The position numbers were made by a program, and so were the translations under genes. This document shows positions 26,894-35,244 of a stretch of DNA of 64,000 bases, piece by piece. Source of the DNA: Gemmatimonadaceae bacterium (GTDB taxonomy: Bacteria > Gemmatimonadota > Gemmatimonadetes > Gemmatimonadales > Gemmatimonadaceae); contig JADKJT010000002.1 of assembly GCA_016720905.1 (NCBI GenBank), forward strand, positions 186,001-250,000. The letters are read 5' to 3'. Below the pieces are notes generated by a model. The model had not been told where the DNA came from and did no database searches. It saw nothing but the letters and a program-made list of their open reading frames with translations. Numbering within the stretch: position 1 is the first letter of the stretch; each line of letters begins with the position of its first letter.

Positions 26894-27994
26894 ATGCCCT
26901 CCGCGCTGACCCTGCGCGCGGGTCCGCGCGCACTCGCCCTCATCCGCGAGCGCGGCCTTCGGCTGGACGACGTCGATATATTCCCCGGCGCGTCTGGGGG
27001 GGCCAAGTGGCTCGCGATCGCCGGCCTTGACCGCTACCTCTTTGGCACGTTTTTGCGCCAACCTTCGACTGACGCATCGGCATCGGCATCGGCACCGGCC
27101 CGCGTGCGTCCACTCCACTGCATTGGCTCGTCCATCGGCAGTTGGCGTATGGCGTGCCTGGCACAACGCGACCCGGTGGCCGCGCTCGCTCGCGGACATC
27201 ACGCGTACATCTACACGCAGCGATACTCGCCCAAGCCCGGACCGCGGGAAGTCACCCAGGTCCTGACGCGATGTCTCGACGACATCCTTGGCGCGCATGG
27301 CGTGGACGAGATTCTGTCGCACCCGTTTGCCCGATTGCACATCATTACGGCACAGGGTCGAGGACTGGCGACCAGTCAGCGCCGTTTGGTGCTCGCCACA
27401 TCCATTGCCCTGGCCGTCACTGCCAACCTGGTGCAACGGCGCTCGTTGTCACTGCAATTTCGTCGCACCGTGTTTCACGGCGAAGGCGATACGTCACCCT
27501 TTGCGCAGCTGCGCGACTTGCCCACCACGCATCGCGCACTGACCCGTGATAACCTGCGTGATGCGCTCATCGCCTCGGGGTCCATTCCCCTCCTGGTCGA
27601 AGGCGGGCGCATCGCCGGTCGCCCGGGCGAAGTGCACTGGGACGGCGGCGTTCTGGACTATCATCTCGATCTGGATTTTGGATCGGGCGACGGACTGGTG
27701 CTCTACCCGCACTTCTACCCGCACGTCGTGCCAGGGTGGTTCGACAAGTCGCTGCCGTGGCGCCGCGCACGCGCCAAGAACTTCGAGCGAGCGTTGCTCA
27801 TCGCGCCAAGCCCGGAGTTTGTGGCGTCACTGCCCGGCGGCAAGATCCCCGATCGGCGGGACTTCCACGCCTTCCCGTCGGAAGAACGTGAACGGCGATG
27901 GCAGACCGTGCTGGATGCGTCGGCGCAATTGGGCGATGAGCTGCACGAACTGATCGCCACGGGGAGAGTCGCCGAACACATTCACCCCTGGTGA
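26894..27994 (+). CDS. Patatin-like phospholipase
   Basis: A 366-residue patatin-like serine hydrolase. The nucleophile elbow is FPGASGGAKWLA (about residues 30-41, Ser in GASGG) and the catalytic Asp is in HWDGGVLDYHL (about 247-257). The N terminus LTLRAGPRALALIRERGL matches a bacterial patatin subgroup. Lipid acyl hydrolase activity is expected; no signal peptide is visible so it acts in the cytoplasm or at the inner membrane face. ATG 26894 is preferred; GTG 26885 would add three residues. A small run of Ala-Ser repeats (ASASASA) is present near residue 63. Confidence 0.82.
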   Translation: MPSALTLRAGPRALALIRERGLRLDDVDIFPGASGGAKWLAIAGLDRYLFGTFLRQPSTDASASASAPARVRPLHCIGSSIGSWRMACLAQRDPVAALARGHHAYIYTQRYSPKPGPREVTQVLTRCLDDILGAHGVDEILSHPFARLHIITAQGRGLATSQRRLVLATSIALAVTANLVQRRSLSLQFRRTVFHGEGDTSPFAQLRDLPTTHRALTRDNLRDALIASGSIPLLVEGGRIAGRPGEVHWDGGVLDYHLDLDFGSGDGLVLYPHFYPHVVPGWFDKSLPWRRARAKNFERALLIAPSPEFVASLPGGKIPDRRDFHAFPSEERERRWQTVLDASAQLGDELHELIATGRVAEHIHPW

Positions 27995-28007
27995 ATCGCG
28001 GACTCGT

Positions 28008-29657
28008 TCACCTGATGGCCGCCGCTGCGGCTCTCCCGGCGGCCCGCCCCGAAAAAATGCAGCCGCCCAGGAACGTCCCCTCCAGCGAACGGTAGCCGTG
28101 CACACCCCCGCCGCCAAAACCAGCCACTTCGCCTGCCGCATAGACCCCGGTCAGCGGCGACCCGTCGGCACGCAGCACCCGCGCCTCAAGATCCGTCTCC
28201 AATCCGCCGAGGGTCTTGCGCGTCAACACGTGCAATCGCACCGCGATCAACGGCCCGGCGTCAGGATCGAGCAGTTTGTGCGGTGGTGCCACGCGAATCA
28301 GCTTGTCGCCCAAATACGCGCGCGCACCACGCAGCGCGGAAATCTGCAGGTCTTTCGTGAAGGCGTTGTCCATCTCGCGATCGCGCGCACGGACTTCTCG
28401 CTCGATCTGCGCCGCATCCAGCAACGGCGTGTCGGTGAGGGCATTCATTTTTGCCACCAGCGTGGGCACGTCGTTGGCCGTCACGAAGTCCGCTCCCTCA
28501 TCAAGAAAGCGCTGCACCGGCGCGGGCACCTTGCCGTTCGCTCTGCCCAGCACACCGCGAATGCTTTTGCCCGTGAGATCGGGATTCTGCTCTGATCCCG
28601 ACAGGGCAAACTCCTTCGCGATGATTTTTCTCGACAAGATGAACCAGCTGTGATCGTGGCCGGTGCTGCGCAGGTACGCCAACGTGCCCAGGGTGTCAAA
28701 GCCCGGGAACAGCGGGACTGGCAGTCGACGACCTACCGCATCAAACCAGAGCGACGACGGGCCGGGCAATACGCGAATGCCATGTCGACTCCAGACCGGC
28801 GCATAGTTGGTGATGCCTTCGACGTAGTGCCACATGCGGTCGCGATTGATCATGTGTCCGCCGGCGGACTCCGTGATGCCCTGCATCAATCCATCAACGT
28901 GATCCGGAACACCGGACAACATGCGCACCGGCGGCGCGCCCAGGCGCGACGGCCAGTTCTTGCGCACCAGATCGTGATTGCCGCCAATGCCGCCCGAGGT
29001 CACAATGACGGCTTGCGCGCGAAGCGCGAAGTGCCCGGCCACCGTACGCGAACTGGGCGCGCTGCGTTCGACCGCACTGGGTTCGAGGATCTCGCCCTCG
29101 ACCCCGTCGATGACGCCCGCCTGTTGCGACAGGCCGGTCACGCGATGACGGAATCGCAACGAGACTCGCCCCGCGGCCACCGCCGCGCGCACCCGACGCA
29201 CGAAGGGCGCAATGATGCCGGGCCCGGTCCCCCACGTGATGTGGAACCGCGGCACGGAATTGCCATGTCCGATGGCACCGTAGCCTCCACGCTCCGCCCA
29301 ACCAACCACGGGAAAGAATCGCACGCCCTGCGCGTGCAACCACGCGCGCTTCTCACCGGCGGCAAAGTGCACATACGCTTCGGCCCACTTCCGCGGCCAC
29401 GCATCCTCGTCGCGATCGAATCCGGCCGTGCCCAGCCAATCCTGCCACGCCAGATCAACGGAATCCCGAATTCCCAACCGCCGTTGCTCCGGGGAGTTCA
29501 CGAAGAACAGTCCACCGAATGACCAGAACGCCTGTCCACCGAGGTTCTGTTCGGGCTCCTGATCAACCAGAATCACGCGCCGACCGGCGTCGGCCAGTTC
29601 GGCGGTGGCGACAAGACCGGCCAGGCCGGCTCCGATGACAATGACGTCTGCGTCCAT
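28008..29657 (-). CDS. FAD-binding dehydrogenase (KstD/fumarate-reductase-like)
   Basis: A 549-residue flavoprotein. The N terminus is a Rossmann dinucleotide fold, DADVIVIGAGLAGLVATAEL (residues 2-21), ending in VILVDQEPEQNLGGQAFWSF. The C terminus has the closing FAD motif GVYAAGEVAGFGGGGVHGYR, then EGTFLGGCIFSGRAAG. It belongs to the 3-ketosteroid-dehydrogenase/fumarate-reductase flavoprotein group annotated as FAD-binding dehydrogenase; no specific substrate can be named. ATG 29657 is fixed by the Rossmann motif; an upstream extension would read through the heptamer palindrome at 29665-29732. The matrixin gene is divergent. Confidence 0.9.
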   Translation of the reverse strand: MDADVIVIGAGLAGLVATAELADAGRRVILVDQEPEQNLGGQAFWSFGGLFFVNSPEQRRLGIRDSVDLAWQDWLGTAGFDRDEDAWPRKWAEAYVHFAAGEKRAWLHAQGVRFFPVVGWAERGGYGAIGHGNSVPRFHITWGTGPGIIAPFVRRVRAAVAAGRVSLRFRHRVTGLSQQAGVIDGVEGEILEPSAVERSAPSSRTVAGHFALRAQAVIVTSGGIGGNHDLVRKNWPSRLGAPPVRMLSGVPDHVDGLMQGITESAGGHMINRDRMWHYVEGITNYAPVWSRHGIRVLPGPSSLWFDAVGRRLPVPLFPGFDTLGTLAYLRSTGHDHSWFILSRKIIAKEFALSGSEQNPDLTGKSIRGVLGRANGKVPAPVQRFLDEGADFVTANDVPTLVAKMNALTDTPLLDAAQIEREVRARDREMDNAFTKDLQISALRGARAYLGDKLIRVAPPHKLLDPDAGPLIAVRLHVLTRKTLGGLETDLEARVLRADGSPLTGVYAAGEVAGFGGGGVHGYRSLEGTFLGGCIFSGRAAGRAAAAAIR

Positions 29658-29664
29658 GGCGTAT

Positions 29665-29732
29665 AAGACTGGAGACGGGAGACGGGAGACGGAAGACGTT
29701 TCGGCCGTCTCCCGTCTCCCGTCTCCCGTCTT
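29665..29732. repeat. GGGAGAC heptamer palindrome in a divergent promoter region
   Basis: Left arm 29665-29691 (AAGAC, TGGAGAC, two GGGAGAC units) and right arm 29706-29732 (three GTCTCCC units then GTCTT) pair over 27 positions with one mismatch. The loop is 14 nt. Unlike the copy at 17221-17321, this palindrome is between two divergently oriented genes (starts at 29657 and 29776), where a terminator is not expected; it begins only 8 nt from the FAD gene ATG, so it would be in the 5' leader or promoter of that gene. Confidence 0.85.
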
Positions 29733-29775
29733 CGTCCCCCGTGACCAGCGACGCCCGGCAATCGTCGCCCACACT

Positions 29776-30585
29776 ATGAAGACCGCTGAATCCGCGCTCG
29801 CTTTCTGTGTCGTGGGACTCGCTTGTTTCATCGGCGGGCAGATCGTGGGTACACGACAGGTCACGGCCATGACGTCAACGGGTGCGATCGTTGACGGCGC
29901 GGCCGAGCACGCGGCCGCGGAACGTGCCGGGAGCGCCGAAGACGCCGAGTTCTTCGGCACCGCCGCGCCGGAGATGCGTATCAGCGATGCGCCGCACGCG
30001 ACCATGCCGGCATTGACGCCCATCGACCTGCGTCGCCGGCTCGACCAGGGCGCGGCGGGCACCTACATCAGCGACCTCATCGCGTCACGCGATTCCGCCA
30101 TCGTACGCTGGCCCGATCGTCTCACCCGGCCGTTGCGTGTATGGATCGCGGAAGACCAGGTGCTGACCGGCTGGAACGGCGACTTCCTGCCGGCCATCCG
30201 TGACGCCTTTGACACATGGGTGCAGACGGGCATTCCGGTGCACTTCACGTTCATCACCGACTCCGCCAGTGCCGACGTCCACGTGCGCTTCACCGAGCGC
30301 TTCGCCAATGGCATCAGCGGCAAGACCGTGTGGAGTCGAGATCACGCGTGGTGGCTGGTGTCCAGTGACATTCAGCTCGCACTGGCACACCCCGGTGGCG
30401 GGTCGGTGTCGCCACCGCAAATGCGCGCCATCGCGCTGCATGAAATCGGACACCTGTTGGGACTCGATCACGCCGTCGCGCCGGATCACATCATGTCGGC
30501 GCGCATCCGCGTGCGCGAACTGACGGACGCGGATCGCGCGACGGTGCGGTTGCTCTACAGCGTTCCCGCCGGCGGACTGCGCTAA
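29776..30585 (+). CDS. Secreted matrixin-type (M10A) metalloprotease
   Basis: A 269-residue metzincin peptidase with an N-terminal signal-anchor (LAFCVVGLACFIGGQIVG). The zinc site is ALHEIGHLLGLDHAVAPDHIM (about residues 221-241): HExxHxxGxxH followed by the Met of the metzincin turn (IMS). Upstream there is a proregion-like segment and strands RPLRVWIAEDQ. It is probably periplasmic or surface-exposed and cleaves proteins. ATG 29776 gives the signal sequence; earlier in-frame ATGs would run through the heptamer palindrome. No SD is obvious. It is convergent with the PDZ-protein gene, 6 nt apart. Confidence 0.9.
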   Translation: MKTAESALAFCVVGLACFIGGQIVGTRQVTAMTSTGAIVDGAAEHAAAERAGSAEDAEFFGTAAPEMRISDAPHATMPALTPIDLRRRLDQGAAGTYISDLIASRDSAIVRWPDRLTRPLRVWIAEDQVLTGWNGDFLPAIRDAFDTWVQTGIPVHFTFITDSASADVHVRFTERFANGISGKTVWSRDHAWWLVSSDIQLALAHPGGGSVSPPQMRAIALHEIGHLLGLDHAVAPDHIMSARIRVRELTDADRATVRLLYSVPAGGLR

Positions 30586-30591
30586 CCCGCG

Positions 30592-31863
30592 CTACCAGCG
30601 GACCGTGACGATGCGCACCGGCGTGTCGCGACCGGACACCGTAAGCTTGACGTCGCGGACGCCGGACCCACTGATCGCGCGCTTGATGGTGGGCAACTCA
30701 CGCACCGGCGTTCCATTCACGGCGCGAATCATCTCGCCGGCGCGCAATCCCGCCTCGGCCGCCGGTGAACCCGGTTGCACGTGCATGATCAGCACACCGG
30801 GCTCGACACCGAAGGTCTGCGCGAACTCGTCATCCACCGCGAACACCTGCGCGCCCAGCAACACCATGGTGGTGGCGTTCGCACCGAACGCGAACGATCC
30901 CACGGTACCGTTTGCGAGCGTGGGCAGCGGTGCTCCGCGCACCACTCCGCCGGGTCCCACCCTGGCCGGAACCGGCGTCAGCATACTACCCGGCGCCGGC
31001 ATGAATCGCACGTTGAATTCCGCCGACTCGGCGGGACGTTCACCCACGGTGACCGGCAGTTCACGAGACTTGCCGTCGCGGCGAATTCGCACGCGAATCA
31101 CTTTCCCCGGCACGAGCAACTGCGGGTAGTTGACGGTCAGCGCCACCAGATCGCGTCCATTGTACGCGACCACCGTGTCGCCGGCCCGCAAATCCGCGGC
31201 GCGCGCCGGCGAACCCACGTCAACGGCTTCGATCATCGGATAGTCGCAGTGCGCCGTGAAGCTGCCGCTGTCTGTCACCATGCGAATCTGCGAACCCGAC
31301 AGGTTCACGCCCAGATAGCCTGAGGGGGACGCCTTGATCGCTGCGCCTTCGCGCATCGCCGAGAACGCCGCCACCTGCGGTTCGAACGCGCGCAGCGTCA
31401 CGTCGACATTCGGACGGATCGCCTTGATCGCGGTCTCCATCGATTCCCCCAGCACTCCGGCTGGTAACACCCGGCCGTTCACCACGATCGTGCTGTCGCC
31501 GCGACGCACCGTGATGGTGCTGCCCGCCGTCCCATCACCCGTGCGCACGCGCACGAACACCTGCATGAGCGAGTCGACTCCGCGCTGCACTTCCGACATG
31601 CGCCGCGCGTCCATCGCCTCCATGGCCGATCCCCGCTGTGCAAACATCGTCGCCACCCCGTCCAGCTCACGCTTGAACGCCAACAGCGTCTGCCCCTCGG
31701 GCGTGCGCGCCAGTTCGGACGGCACACTGGTCAGTGATGCGCACGCGCCGTTGAGTGACGACCGACCGGTGGTGGTGCGAATGACCGACCGCGAACCCTG
31801 CGCGTGGCCGACGGCCAGCGGAATCACCCAAAGACTCACCGCGAATATCGTGTGAGCACGCAT
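30592..31863 (-). CDS. Exported protein with two PDZ domains
   Basis: A 423-residue exported protein (signal peptide IFAVSLWVIPLAVGHAQG). An N-terminal helical region (residues 30-150) is followed by PDZ 1, about residues 182-275 (GYLGVNLSG ... SPARAADLRAGDTVVAYNG), and PDZ 2, about 340-422 (GVLIMHVQPGSPAAEAGLRA ... MIRAVNGTPV). No protease domain or catalytic triad is visible, so it is not a DegP/HtrA enzyme. Its ATG overlaps the anti-sigma stop by 1 nt (TGATG), placing it third in an operon with a sigma factor and its anti-sigma. A role in sensing extracytoplasmic peptides or scaffolding is inference. Confidence 0.85.
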   Translation of the reverse strand: MRAHTIFAVSLWVIPLAVGHAQGSRSVIRTTTGRSSLNGACASLTSVPSELARTPEGQTLLAFKRELDGVATMFAQRGSAMEAMDARRMSEVQRGVDSLMQVFVRVRTGDGTAGSTITVRRGDSTIVVNGRVLPAGVLGESMETAIKAIRPNVDVTLRAFEPQVAAFSAMREGAAIKASPSGYLGVNLSGSQIRMVTDSGSFTAHCDYPMIEAVDVGSPARAADLRAGDTVVAYNGRDLVALTVNYPQLLVPGKVIRVRIRRDGKSRELPVTVGERPAESAEFNVRFMPAPGSMLTPVPARVGPGGVVRGAPLPTLANGTVGSFAFGANATTMVLLGAQVFAVDDEFAQTFGVEPGVLIMHVQPGSPAAEAGLRAGEMIRAVNGTPVRELPTIKRAISGSGVRDVKLTVSGRDTPVRIVTVRW

Positions 31864-32612
31864 CAGTAACGCTCCAGCGACTTGTCCACAGGCAGTGCGC
31901 CACCGAGCGCCTGAAGCGTCGCTTCACGGGCCGTATAGGCCGCGAGGAAATAGTGATTGAGCACCGGATCCTGCGGCGCTTCGCGCAAGGCGGCGCGGGA
32001 CGCCGTCATCATCTGGTCGAGCGCCGCCAACCGGGCGCGGTAGACATCGCTCGAATGCACGGTCGTGTCGTTGGCGGCCAACCACAGGGAGGCGCGCTCG
32101 TAATCGCGTTGCGCGCGATACAGCACATCCGACGCTTGCGGCACCGAGGAGAAACCACCGGTTCCATCCGCCGAGGTGGGGACCGCGCCGATTGACGACG
32201 CGGTCGGCAGGAGGCCTGCGCCGGTGGACAGCCGACCCAACAGGGCGCCACCAGCGGTGAATACCAGTGCCGCGGCCACACGCAGCCACGGCGGCGTGAC
32301 CGCGCGCAGCGGCGGAGGTGCCGTCTGAAGCGTGAGGGACGCGGACGCCACCGCCGCCGAAGGCATGGGTGCCGGCGAGGCCAGCAGCCCCTCGGCACGC
32401 AGCCCGGAGGCCAGACGTTCCCACTCGGTCAGTCGCGGCCCGTCCGACGAGGTCGCCATGCCGGCGGCCATCACCTGCAGCGCCACATACGCCTGTCGCT
32501 CAGCGCGACACACCGTGCAACCGGCCAGGTGCGCCAGCTCGTCAGTGGTGAGGGCGTCATGATCGAACGCCGCGCAGCGTTCGAGATCGAGATGTTGGTT
32601 AGCCTTCTGCAT
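31863..32612 (-). CDS. Anti-sigma factor with zinc-finger motif
   Basis: A 249-residue membrane-bound anti-sigma protein. The cytoplasmic N terminus has the ZAS signature H-x3-C-x2-C (HLAGCTVC, about residues 26-33). A single membrane helix (LRVAAALVFTAGGALLGRL) is near residue 125, and the C-terminal 110 residues are extracytoplasmic with helices rich in Ala, Arg and Tyr. ATG 32612 starts MQKANQHLDLERC and is 14 nt inside the end of the sigma-factor gene, so translation is coupled and the products made in ratio, typical for sigma/anti-sigma pairs. The downstream PDZ gene overlaps by 1 nt. Confidence 0.87.
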   Translation of the reverse strand: MQKANQHLDLERCAAFDHDALTTDELAHLAGCTVCRAERQAYVALQVMAAGMATSSDGPRLTEWERLASGLRAEGLLASPAPMPSAAVASASLTLQTAPPPLRAVTPPWLRVAAALVFTAGGALLGRLSTGAGLLPTASSIGAVPTSADGTGGFSSVPQASDVLYRAQRDYERASLWLAANDTTVHSSDVYRARLAALDQMMTASRAALREAPQDPVLNHYFLAAYTAREATLQALGGALPVDKSLERY

Positions 32613-33225
32613 ATTCACCAAGTCCGTCCATGTAGCGATGTTCCATCCCGCGTGGCGTTCGGCCCACAGTCGACATTTCCAACAGGGGTGCGAGCAGGCG
32701 ACGCAGCTTGGCGCGCGCCTTGAAAAGTTGTGACTTCGATCCACCCGAGGTGATGCCCAACTCCGTGGCGATCTCCTCGTGCGTGTACCCCTCGACATCG
32801 TGCAGCAGGAACACCGTGCGCGCACCCGGCGACAACTGCCGCGCGGCATCCTCGATGGTCTGCGCCAGCATGGTGCGCTCGGTATCCTGCTCCACTGCGG
32901 CCGAGTCCTCCTCGATTCCCGTTTCCATCAACGCCTGGCGTCGCGAGCGTCGCAGCGCATTCAGCGTGCGGTTGATCGCCACGCGGTGGACCCACGTGCT
33001 GAACTTTGCATCCCCCCGCCACGATGGGAGGGCGCGAAAGATCTGGATCCATACCTCCTGCGCCACATCCTGCGCGAGGTCGGGATCTCCGGCGAGTCGT
33101 CGGACAACAGCGTCGACATGCGGGGCGTGCTGGTTCCACAGCAGCCGCATGGCGCGCTCATCGCCTTCGATCGCCCGGCGGACAATGGCAGCGTCGGTTT
33201 CCATGGGTTCCATCGAATCTGTCAC
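32599..33225 (-). CDS. ECF-type RNA polymerase sigma factor
   Basis: A 208-residue sigma-70 family factor of the extracytoplasmic-function type. Region 2 spans about residues 22-95 (NQHAPHVDAVVRRLAGDPDL, AQEVWIQIFRALPSWRGDAK, FSTWVHRVAINRTLNALRRS). Region 4 covers about 130-185 (LSPGARTVFLLHDVEGYTHE, EIATELGITSGGSKSQLFKA). GTG 33225 is the start, with GAGAGG a few nt upstream. It heads a three-gene operon with its anti-sigma and a PDZ protein. No operator or autoregulatory promoter could be confirmed. Confidence 0.95.
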   Translation of the reverse strand: MTDSMEPMETDAAIVRRAIEGDERAMRLLWNQHAPHVDAVVRRLAGDPDLAQDVAQEVWIQIFRALPSWRGDAKFSTWVHRVAINRTLNALRRSRRQALMETGIEEDSAAVEQDTERTMLAQTIEDAARQLSPGARTVFLLHDVEGYTHEEIATELGITSGGSKSQLFKARAKLRRLLAPLLEMSTVGRTPRGMEHRYMDGLGEYAEG

Positions 33226-33329
33226 CGGAACCTCTCCAGAGGTTGCCTTCGGTCACGCCAATCGTGGTTTCTTCAGGGGAGTGGGTTGGAAACACGTGCA
33301 ACTCTTTGACTCCCTTCGGGTTCCATCTC

Positions 33330-34874
33330 TTGACGGACGAGGTCGTTCGTCTTAGATGCATTGGTTGGTCCTCCGCCCCACTTCTCGCAGCCCTCCTGGC
33401 CGTGCTTCTGCTCGCTGCTCTGATGGTCGCGTTCAGCGACCCCGCGCCCGGTGGACTCCCAGAACGGGAGCCCTCGGCCGTTGGCATGTCGGCAGCGCGC
33501 CTCGGGACCATCGAACGGGTGGTCCAGCGCGGTTTGGACGCTGGTGGCTATCCCGGCGCGTCTGTGGTGGTAGGTCGAAAGGGGTTCTCCGTGTTTTCCC
33601 GCGGCTTCGGTTCGTTGGACTGGAGCGGTCGGATGCCGGTGAACGTTCAGGAGAGCATCTACGACCTCGCTTCACTTACCAAGGTGATCGGGACCACGAC
33701 CGCCATGATGGTGCTGTACGATCAAGGGCGGATCGACCTCGATGCTCCGGTATCGCGCTATCTCCCTGATTTCTCGGGCGGCCTGAAGGATCAGGTCACC
33801 CTGCGGCATCTGCTCACCCATCGGGCGGGACTGCCGGCCGGCCGCGAATTGTGGCGCATCGCCCAGACGCCAGCTCAGGCCCGCGCTGCGGTGCTATCGT
33901 CGCCAATTCAGTGCGTTCCCGGCAATTGCTACGAGTACTCCGATCTGGGCGCGGACATCCTCGGATTCGTCGCCGAAGCGGTGAGCGGTCAGCCGCTGGA
34001 TGTCTTTCTCGAACGCAATGTCTTTGCGAAACTCGGGATGAACGACACGCACTACCGGTTGTCGGCGATTGACGCCGCGCGCACGGCGCCGACAGAGATT
34101 GCCCCGCCACGGGGCTACCCGCTTCGCGGCGAAGTGCACGACGAGAATGCCTGGGCGTTGGGTGGAGTCGCCGGGCACGCGGGTCTGTTCAGCACTGCCG
34201 CCGATCTCTCGGTGTTTGCCCAGATGCTGCTGGACGGCGGCACGTACAACGGGGTGCGAATCGTTGAAGACAGCACGGTGGCGCTCTTTACCCGTCGCGC
34301 GGCGGGACATCGTGCCCTCGGGTGGGACACTTGCGACGGCGGTGCCGGCTGCGGCCAGCATCTGAGCGAGCGCGCTTACGGGCACACGGGCTTCACCGGG
34401 ACGTCCTTGTGGATCGACCCGGACCGTCAGGTCTTCGTCATCCTGCTGACCAATCGCGTGCATGCGGCGCGCGCCCGGCGGCCCAGCAAGGTCATTGCCG
34501 ATGTCCGCAACGACCTCGCCGATGCCGCCGTGCTGGCCGTCATGGATGACCCGGGCGGCGTATTGGCCATGCCCGTCAGCTTTCGGGCCGATCTAGCCAC
34601 CGATTGGAATCGGCCGCTGCGGTCGAGCCGCGCACGGAGTTCGCTGGCCAGCCGTCGGGCAGCGGCGCGACGTGCTGCCGCAGCCAAGGCGGCACGGTCC
34701 AAAAAAGCAGGCGCCTCGGCAGGTCGTAGCTCGACCGCGTCCAACCGGAGCGCGTCGGCGACCAGTCGGGCTACCGTGAAGAAGTCAGCAACGGCCAAGT
34801 CGGCGCCAACCAAGCGTCCCCCTGGGGCGGCGGCCAAGAAGAAGCCGCCCACTGTCAAAAGGCGACAGCGATAG
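33330..34874 (+). CDS. Serine beta-lactamase-fold hydrolase with histone-like Ala/Lys tail
   Basis: About 514 residues: an N-terminal signal-anchor helix (APLLAALLAVLLLAALMVAF), a penicillin-binding-protein/beta-lactamase-like domain and a basic tail. Catalytic motifs are SLTK in YDLASLTKVIG (SxxK), YSD in CYEYSDLGADI, and HTG in YGHTGFTG. It is probably an esterase or D,D-peptidase-like enzyme in the periplasm. The last 80 or so residues are low-complexity Ala, Lys, Arg, Ser (ASRRAAARRAAAAKAARSKK and so on), like histone-H1-type tails. The start is uncertain: TTG 33330 gives the full anchor; no ATG is placed suitably. The DUF59 gene starts 22 nt later. Confidence 0.8.
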   Translation: MTDEVVRLRCIGWSSAPLLAALLAVLLLAALMVAFSDPAPGGLPEREPSAVGMSAARLGTIERVVQRGLDAGGYPGASVVVGRKGFSVFSRGFGSLDWSGRMPVNVQESIYDLASLTKVIGTTTAMMVLYDQGRIDLDAPVSRYLPDFSGGLKDQVTLRHLLTHRAGLPAGRELWRIAQTPAQARAAVLSSPIQCVPGNCYEYSDLGADILGFVAEAVSGQPLDVFLERNVFAKLGMNDTHYRLSAIDAARTAPTEIAPPRGYPLRGEVHDENAWALGGVAGHAGLFSTAADLSVFAQMLLDGGTYNGVRIVEDSTVALFTRRAAGHRALGWDTCDGGAGCGQHLSERAYGHTGFTGTSLWIDPDRQVFVILLTNRVHAARARRPSKVIADVRNDLADAAVLAVMDDPGGVLAMPVSFRADLATDWNRPLRSSRARSSLASRRAAARRAAAAKAARSKKAGASAGRSSTASNRSASATSRATVKKSATAKSAPTKRPPGAAAKKKPPTVKRRQR

Positions 34875-34896
34875 TCCCCGTTGTTATCTTCCGACC

Positions 34897-35244
34897 ATGG
34901 AAGAGCACATGACGGAAGAGACCGTGAGCGACGGCACGGCCAGCGACGGGATTACCGTCGATCAGGCGAGACTGGTATTGCGTCGCGTAAAAGACCCTGA
35001 GCTGAATCTCAACATCGTCGATCTCGGCCTGATCTACGACATTCAGGTCGAAGGGACCACCGTCAGGATCGACATGAGTCTCACCTCTCCCGGATGCCCG
35101 TCGGGACCGGAGATCATGGGTGAAGCGGAACAGCAGCTTCGCTCGATCCCCGGAATCGGTGATGTCGAGATGAACCTCGTGTGGTCGCCGCCCTGGACGC
35201 CTGAACGCATCGAACCACGTGTGCGCGCCTACATGGGGTTCTAG
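34897..35244 (+). CDS. DUF59/MIP18-family iron-sulfur assembly factor (SufT/PaaD-like)
   Basis: A 115-residue protein with the MIP18/DUF59 domain: LRRVKDPELNLNIVDLGLIY (about 28-47), then MSLTSPGCPSGPEIM with the conserved Cys, and DVEMNLVWSPPWTPERI. Such proteins assist maturation of Fe-S proteins. ATG 34897 is preceded at 7 nt by TTATCT, a possible -10, suggesting a leaderless message; ATG 34909 is an alternative. The SUF operon itself is about 7 kb away. Its end overlaps the lspA end by 4 nt (convergent). Confidence 0.88.
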   Translation: MEEHMTEETVSDGTASDGITVDQARLVLRRVKDPELNLNIVDLGLIYDIQVEGTTVRIDMSLTSPGCPSGPEIMGEAEQQLRSIPGIGDVEMNLVWSPPWTPERIEPRVRAYMGF

